The translations under genes and the position numbers were made by a program. The notes below the pieces were generated by a model, which was not told the origin of the DNA, ran no database searches, and was given only the letters and a program-made list of their open reading frames with translations. From positions 1 to 30,334 of the forward strand of contig JAJXWC010000006.1 in NCBI GenBank assembly GCA_021781855.1: DNA of 30,334 nucleotides. Reading direction: 5' to 3'. Positions 25,767 through 30,334 of the stretch are shown here, in pieces. Positions within the stretch are counted from its first letter, which is position 1, and each line of letters opens with the position of its first letter. This stretch comes from Bacillota bacterium. Its GTDB lineage: Bacteria > Bacillota > Bacilli > Lactobacillales > Streptococcaceae.

Positions 25767-27539
25767 TCACAAAGTTAAAAATTCAGCAACTGGGCCAAGC
25801 ACAAGAGCGGGTAAAAATGTAAGTGCTGAAATCACAATCACGATTACAAATAGGACAATCGTAAAAGTCCCTGTATCTGTTTTTAAAGAGCCGAGTGATT
25901 CATTGACATGAGCTTTTGACATCAGTGAGCCTGCGATTGCAAGTTGAATAATCATAGTCAGATATCTTCCGAAAAACATTGCCAATCCTGTTGTGAAATT
26001 CCAGAATACAGTATTATCCCGCAAGCCTTCAAAACCTGAACCATTATTGGCTGAAGACGATGCATATTGATAAATAATCTGCGAAAGACCATGAAAACCA
26101 GGATTTGATACTGCAGAAACACCCGCCGTTACTGAAACTGCTAGCGCAGAAAAAGCAAGAATAATCAAAGGATGAACAATGATTGCCATTGCAGTCAATT
26201 TCATTTCTTTCCCTTCAATTTTTTTCCCGAGATAAACGGGTGTCCTGCCAATCATCAAACCACAGATAAATACAGTCAAAATAACATACATCATCATGTT
26301 CATCAGTCCAACACCTTTGCCGCCAAAAACGACATTCAGCATCATATTGAGCAAAGCCACACCACCTCCGAGCGGTGTCAAACTGTCATGCATATTATTG
26401 ACAGCCCCTGTAGTAAATGCCGTCGTAATCTCTGTAAAAAGTGAGGACATTGGCACGCCAAATCGTGTTTCTTTACCTTCCATATTTCCCATAGACTGAC
26501 TTAAACCAAGATGCTGCAAAATTGGATTGCCTTGACTTTCTGACCAAAGAATAACGACGAGTCCTGCGACGAATATAATGCTCATTACGATAAAAAGCGG
26601 ACGTGCTTGATGCGCAAGCCAGATACGTTTAGGCTTATTAATTGTAAGATGAGTAATTTTTCCGTCCTGCTCAATCGAATTTCTAATCGCCAAATCACTC
26701 ATCTTAGTTTCTTCGTGCTGTTTAGCAACCATGTGCCCAAATGCAACAACCGTTGCCCCTGGAAGCAGCATCATTGACAACATTTCGATAATATTGCTGA
26801 TAATATTCGGATTTTCAAAAGGCATTGCCGAGTTAGCTGCAAAAAAACCGCCACCGTTTGTTCCCAGATGTTTGATGATTTCAAGTGAAGCTACTGGGCC
26901 AAGCGCAATATCCTGAAATTTTCCTTCTATTGTGGTTACTGTCAAATTTTGTATCAGTGTCTGAGGAACTCCTTGCGAAATCAAAAGTATTGCACCAATG
27001 ATTGAAAAAGGCAAGAGCACGCGCGTGATAATCCGAACGAAATCAACATAGAAGTTTCTCATATCCTGAAATTTTCCAGATAATCCTCGAATAAATGCCA
27101 TTGCAGCTGCAAAACCCGAAGCTGCCGAAGTGAACATCATGAAGGTAATCACAATCATCTGGCTCAAATAAGATAGGCCTGATTCCCCAGCATAATCTTG
27201 CAAATTCGTATTGGTAATAAATGAAACCACCGTATTAAAACTCAAGACTGGTTCCATTGCTCCGATGTGATTGGGATTGAATAACGGTAAGGCTTGGATT
27301 CGCAAAATTAAATATCCGATTAGGACCATAACTGCGTTCGTTAAAACTAATGAAATCGCATATTTTTTCCACGACATTCCTCGTTTTTTTAATCCGATTG
27401 ATTTGTAAATCAGATTATCAATTCGGTCAAATACAGAATCGGCAAATGTATGCTGCTCTGTTGCAATATGATACAGATATTTCCCCGTCGGCAGCATCAA
27501 AAGGACACCGATAAAAAGCACAAAAATAATTTGTAGCAT
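25767..27539 (-). CDS. kdpA: Potassium-transporting ATPase KdpA subunit
   Basis: This 590-residue K+-channel-like subunit, descended from a four-fold repeated pore unit, binds and selects K+. Pore-loop signatures are [15 protein letters not shown] (105-119), [19 protein letters not shown] (226-244), [19 protein letters not shown] and [28 protein letters not shown] is the usual cytoplasmic loop. It is slightly longer than the common length of about 560 residues. GGAGGG lies eight bases upstream of the ATG. kdpF ends 11 bp before it. Confidence 0.96.
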   Translation of the reverse strand: MLQIIFVLFIGVLLMLPTGKYLYHIATEQHTFADSVFDRIDNLIYKSIGLKKRGMSWKKYAISLVLTNAVMVLIGYLILRIQALPLFNPNHIGAMEPVLSFNTVVSFITNTNLQDYAGESGLSYLSQMIVITFMMFTSAASGFAAAMAFIRGLSGKFQDMRNFYVDFVRIITRVLLPFSIIGAILLISQGVPQTLIQNLTVTTIEGKFQDIALGPVASLEIIKHLGTNGGGFFAANSAMPFENPNIISNIIEMLSMMLLPGATVVAFGHMVAKQHEETKMSDLAIRNSIEQDGKITHLTINKPKRIWLAHQARPLFIVMSIIFVAGLVVILWSESQGNPILQHLGLSQSMGNMEGKETRFGVPMSSLFTEITTAFTTGAVNNMHDSLTPLGGGVALLNMMLNVVFGGKGVGLMNMMMYVILTVFICGLMIGRTPVYLGKKIEGKEMKLTAMAIIVHPLIILAFSALAVSVTAGVSAVSNPGFHGLSQIIYQYASSSANNGSGFEGLRDNTVFWNFTTGLAMFFGRYLTMIIQLAIAGSLMSKAHVNESLGSLKTDTGTFTIVLFVIVIVISALTFLPALVLGPVAEFLTL

Positions 27540-27550
27540 GAACTTCCCTC

Positions 27551-27631
27551 CTAAAACCTATCTGGATGAATTAAGGCGTACAAAAGATAAAGCGCAAGCA
27601 AAAAGATAAGAATTCCTAAAATAATAAACAT
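27551..27631 (-). CDS. kdpF: KdpF small membrane subunit
   Basis: This is a 26-residue ORF: a single hydrophobic helix (FIILGILIFLLALYLLYALI) ending in HPDRF, with the Pro-(D/E)-(R/K)-Phe ending common in KdpF. An AAGGAT RBS lies six bases before the ATG. It sits directly ahead of kdpA, the standard kdpFABC order. KdpF stabilises the pump complex in the membrane. It is too short for most ORF finders. Confidence 0.88.
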   Translation of the reverse strand: MFIILGILIFLLALYLLYALIHPDRF

Positions 27632-27634
27632 GAA

Positions 27635-27733
27635 TTATCCTTCTTTCTTAATCTGGCGGTCACACCAAAAAATCAATTCCAAAATCAGCCCAAAGCTGAT
27701 AACTAAACTTACAATCATCAATAAATCCATCAT
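27635..27733 (-). CDS. Unannotated 32-residue membrane miniprotein ahead of kdpF
   Basis: The first cistron of the kdp operon is a 33-codon frame with the best RBS of the region (GAGGAGG before two adjacent ATGs at 27733 and 27730). It encodes a hydrophobic helix of about 20 residues (DLLMIVSLVISFGLILELIF), then the charged tail WCDRQIKKEG. The stop is three bases before the kdpF ATG, so translation is probably coupled. It is distinct from KdpF, with no PDRF ending and a cationic tail. By position it could be an extra Kdp subunit or regulator. I do not recognise a named family. Confidence 0.7.
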   Translation of the reverse strand: MMDLLMIVSLVISFGLILELIFWCDRQIKKEG

Positions 27734-27760
27734 TTTTTCCTCCTCTTTTGATGATAGCTC

Positions 27761-27769
27761 ATTTTAACA
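27761..27769 (-). promoter_or_regulatory. Putative promoter of the kdp structural operon
   Basis: On the minus strand TGTTAAAAT (27769 to 27761) forms an extended -10 about 28 bp upstream of the miniprotein start. No recognisable -35 lies 16-18 bp further up, which fits a promoter activated by a response regulator such as KdpE. Confidence 0.5.
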
Positions 27770-27843
27770 TTTAAAAAATTAAGTCGGGATAAAGATTGAA
27801 TATTTGACCTTAAGATTTTGCTAAGATATTTTAGAATAAATAA

Positions 27844-27866
27844 AAAATGCTAAAATCTAGCATTTT
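27844..27866 (-). terminator. Terminator after kdpDE
   Basis: AAAATGCTA (27844-27852) pairs with TAGCATTTT (27858-27866) around loop AAATC. Read on the minus strand, the hairpin starts two bases after the kdpE stop and runs into TTTTTT. It separates the regulatory pair from the structural operon. Confidence 0.82.
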
Positions 27867-27867
27867 C

Positions 27868-28581
27868 TCAATCGTTTACTTCTTCTATTCGAACCATGCG
27901 ATAACCGACACCAATATGAGTTTGAATCATTTGGGGATTAGCAGGGTCAAGTTCAATTTTCTTGCGCAATGTCGTAGCAAAAACACGTAAGGCTGAATAA
28001 TCATCGTCATAATACCCCCAGATTTCCTTGATAATAGAATGATAGGTCAGCACTCGGTCGAGATTATTGGCCAATAAAACTAATAATTTATATTCAATCG
28101 GAGTCAAATGGACTTCTTTGTGATTGACAAAAGTTGTATTCGAAATAAAATCAATCTTCAGCCAAGCATTTTCAAATACCGTCTTTTCATTTTTTGTAGA
28201 ATGTTCCATTCGGCGTACTCGCCGTAGATTTACTCGCAACCGTGCCAACAATTCATCTGTGCTGAAAGGTTTCGTCAGATAATCATCTGCTCCAGCATCT
28301 AAAGCAGTAATTTTATCTGCATCTTCTCCTCGCGCACTCACAACAATAATTGGAAAATCGGAAAATTCACGTACCTTTTTGATAATTTGATTTCCGTCCA
28401 AATCAGGCAGTCCCAAATCTAAAAGGAGCACGTCCGGCTGATGCGAGACAATTTCGCGTAAGCACTGTTTACCTGTACTGACCGAACGAAAGGCATAACC
28501 TTCAACTTCCATCGTTACGGATAATAATTTATTGATTGAAGCATCATCTTCACAAATCAAAATATTCACATTCTCATTCAT
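27868..28581 (-). CDS. kdpE: Response regulator KdpE
   Basis: This 237-residue OmpR/PhoB-type regulator has an N-terminal receiver domain with the acidic pocket in ICEDD (residues 9-13), the phosphoacceptor D55 in LLLDLGLPDLDG and the KPF lysine in YLTKPFSTDEL. A winged-helix DNA-binding domain (about 130-232) carries LTPIEYKLLVLLANN and the DDDYSALRVFATTLRKKI recognition region. It overlaps kdpD by eight bases, and GGAGGTG eight bases upstream of its ATG lies within kdpD. It should activate the kdp promoter when K+ is scarce or turgor falls. Confidence 0.94.
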   Translation of the reverse strand: MNENVNILICEDDASINKLLSVTMEVEGYAFRSVSTGKQCLREIVSHQPDVLLLDLGLPDLDGNQIIKKVREFSDFPIIVVSARGEDADKITALDAGADDYLTKPFSTDELLARLRVNLRRVRRMEHSTKNEKTVFENAWLKIDFISNTTFVNHKEVHLTPIEYKLLVLLANNLDRVLTYHSIIKEIWGYYDDDYSALRVFATTLRKKIELDPANPQMIQTHIGVGYRMVRIEEVND

Positions 28582-30334
28582 TGATATTCACCTCCACTAT
28601 CGGCAATGTAAATCCGATAATCAAACCTTTAGGCTGATTATCTTTTGCATAAATCTCGCCACCATGTGCATTGATAATCGTCTTACAAAGCGATAAACCA
28701 ATACCTAAACCGCGTTTAGTATCCGTGCTTTTTTCAGCAGTATAAAATAAATCAAAAATTTTAGTTTTGGCTTCATCCGAAATTCCAAAACCATCATCCG
28801 AAATTTCAATTTGAACTTGATTGCCAACTTTTGCTGTACTTAAAATAATTTTTGAGCCAATCGGGGTATATTTTACAGCATTATTGACGATATTGATTAA
28901 AACTTGTAAAATCAGGGGACTATCCAATTTTGCAAACAAAACATCATCAGACAAATCTAATTTAAAATCATGTTGAACCAAATGTCGGTCAATATGATTG
29001 ACAGCTTCTAAAATAACATCGTCTATACTATTTATCTGCAAATCCAATTTGACCGCACTATCAAGCTTTGTAATTGACAATAAATTCTCAACCAAATTAA
29101 TTAACCACATTGAATCATCATAAATATAGGCAAAAAGTTCATCTTTTTTAGTTTCGTCAAGAAACTTTCCATTTTCCATTAACAATTTAGCATGACCAGA
29201 AATACTCGTTAATGGTGTGCGTAAATCGTGTGAAATAGCACGTAAAAGATTTGACCTGAGCTGTTCCTGTTGCATTTCTACAGCGATATGCTGCCGTTCG
29301 TTGCGCAAGACTTCTTTTTCCAAAGCCAATGCGGCTTCTCCTAAAATTGCTAGTAAAATACTTTTTTCAAATGGTTCTAAATCAATTTTTGCAAGCATTC
29401 TAATACCGATAACTGCAAAGACACGCTCTTTACGCCGAACAGAAAGATACAGATATTGTGAAGCTGATAATGTATCCGTTGTAGCTCCTGCGCGTTTATT
29501 ATTGTGCAACACCCACTCTGCAACACCTCTTTCCTTTAGGCTTTCATAAGTAGCAAGATTTCCAACTGATGTTTCTGTCGCAAAATAACGTTCAGGCTGC
29601 AAAGTTTCATTTTCTGTTGGATAAATCACGACATCCCGTTCGAGCAATTTATTCAAAGCCTGTGCTGTTGCATTCAAAATCTCAGATGGGCTATCAGGAA
29701 GCTGTAATTCCTTGTTTGTCTGTAATAAAATTTCAGTACGGCGTGATTTTTCAGCATTTAATCGAGCCTGTCCCTGAATCCGCTTAATTAAGGTTGTCGT
29801 GATTAAGCCAGCCGATAACATAATCAAAAAAGTCATCGGATAACTCGGATTAAAGGCCTCAAAAGAATAATAAGGCGCTGTAAAAAAATAATTAAAGCAA
29901 AGCACAGACAGTACTGAGGAAATCACACTGAAAATTCGCCCTTTGGTAATAACAGCATTAATCTGAACGCCCAAAATATAAATCGTAATAATATTCGAGA
30001 CATTGAAATTCCAATGGTCAAAAGCTAGTCCCAAAAGGGTACAGACAATCAACATCCCGATAGTTTTCAGCATATCACTCAATGAAAAGCGAATTTGATG
30101 AAAATGACTGAGCCAAGGTTTATGAATCATTTCACTCTTAGCATTCGGAATGATATAAATATCAAGTTCAGGTGCCAGTTCGCTCAGACTGTCCACCATA
30201 TTTATTCGTCTAAACCAACGTTTTTCTGGTGTTTTGCCAATAACAAGTTTGGAAACATGACTCACTTTCGCATATTCTGCAACTTGCTTAGCAAAATCGG
30301 CGCCATAAATCACAGATATTTTTGCACCTAAGAT
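28574..30334 (-). CDS. kdpD: Sensor histidine kinase KdpD, N-terminus beyond the window
   Basis: The frame is open to the last base of the window: the seven codons before the GTG at 30313 read LGAKIS in register with KdpD proteins. The gene is therefore cut, and about 300 N-terminal residues, including the KdpD ATP-binding domain, are missing. What remains is the end of the universal-stress-like domain (VSKLVIGKTPEKRWFRR), four closely spaced membrane helices (DUF4118), a GAF-like segment, and the kinase core. The core has the phosphoacceptor histidine in RAISHDLRTPLTS, the N box INIVNNAVKYTP, and the G boxes SDDGFGISD and GLGIGLSLC. It overlaps kdpE by eight bases. Confidence 0.95.
   Translation of the reverse strand: MLGAKISVIYGADFAKQVAEYAKVSHVSKLVIGKTPEKRWFRRINMVDSLSELAPELDIYIIPNAKSEMIHKPWLSHFHQIRFSLSDMLKTIGMLIVCTLLGLAFDHWNFNVSNIITIYILGVQINAVITKGRIFSVISSVLSVLCFNYFFTAPYYSFEAFNPSYPMTFLIMLSAGLITTTLIKRIQGQARLNAEKSRRTEILLQTNKELQLPDSPSEILNATAQALNKLLERDVVIYPTENETLQPERYFATETSVGNLATYESLKERGVAEWVLHNNKRAGATTDTLSASQYLYLSVRRKERVFAVIGIRMLAKIDLEPFEKSILLAILGEAALALEKEVLRNERQHIAVEMQQEQLRSNLLRAISHDLRTPLTSISGHAKLLMENGKFLDETKKDELFAYIYDDSMWLINLVENLLSITKLDSAVKLDLQINSIDDVILEAVNHIDRHLVQHDFKLDLSDDVLFAKLDSPLILQVLINIVNNAVKYTPIGSKIILSTAKVGNQVQIEISDDGFGISDEAKTKIFDLFYTAEKSTDTKRGLGIGLSLCKTIINAHGGEIYAKDNQPKGLIIGFTLPIVEVNINE

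Noticed and set aside
27734..27867. Riboswitch (for example c-di-AMP) ahead of the kdp operon
   Set aside because: Only about 30 nt separate the presumed start site from the first ATG, too short for such an element, and no conserved motifs were seen.
1..30334. Mobile elements, phage genes, CRISPR arrays, tRNA or rRNA genes
   Set aside because: No transposase, integrase, spaced direct-repeat array, tRNA-like cloverleaf or rRNA stretch was recognised. The window reads as stable core chromosome with small accessory operons.

Overview
The window looks like chromosomal DNA of a low-GC lactic acid bacterium, most likely Lactococcus or a close Streptococcaceae relative. The support is the AT-rich sequence, Gram-positive ribosome binding sites (AGGAGG type), frequent extended -10 promoters, an L10 leader ahead of rplJ-rplL, and a complete T-box-controlled histidine operon in the lactococcal style (hisC-hisZ-hisG-hisD-hisB-hisH-hisA-hisF-hisIE-hisK). 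The genus call is inference from gene content. No database comparison was possible.

Layout, left to right. Positions 1-3561 (+) hold the 3' part of an RlmCD-type 23S rRNA uridine methyltransferase, a small SAM methyltransferase and a FAD dehydrogenase, closed by a perfect 13-bp hairpin terminator. A convergent aldo/keto reductase (3670-4770, -) follows. A 430-bp gap with two divergent promoters then encodes an unusually structured, GC-richer RNA leader (about 4936-5153) in front of an AI-2E-family membrane protein and a TPR protein (5202-7615). Next come the ribosomal unit L10 leader-rplJ-rplL (7663-8860) and a CcpA-type catabolic pair of GPH sugar symporter plus GH13 oligo-1,6-glucosidase (9004-12260).

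Positions 12288-20738 are the histidine operon. A promoter and a T-box with a CAC (His) specifier precede ten genes that encode every step from PRPP and ATP to histidine: HisG/HisZ, HisIE, HisA, HisHF, HisB, HisC, HisK and HisD. Most genes overlap or abut. The three wider gaps and the hisC leader each contain the same AT-rich inverted repeat, ACATAA-N6-TTATGT. A further exact copy lies inside a 40-bp palindrome after rplL.

Positions 20896-22754 hold a separately transcribed DXS-like thiamine-diphosphate enzyme with a possible operator over its start site. The right end (22755-30334) is a minus-strand potassium-uptake region. The kdpD (cut by the window end)-kdpE unit ends in its own terminator. 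It is followed by a promoter and a structural operon that starts with an unannotated 32-codon membrane miniprotein, then kdpF, kdpA, kdpB and kdpC.

Most of the window is ordinary housekeeping and biosynthesis. No mobile element, CRISPR array, rRNA or tRNA was seen. The least explained items are the multi-hairpin leader at 4936-5153, the ACATAA-N6-TTATGT family, and the miniprotein ahead of kdpF.
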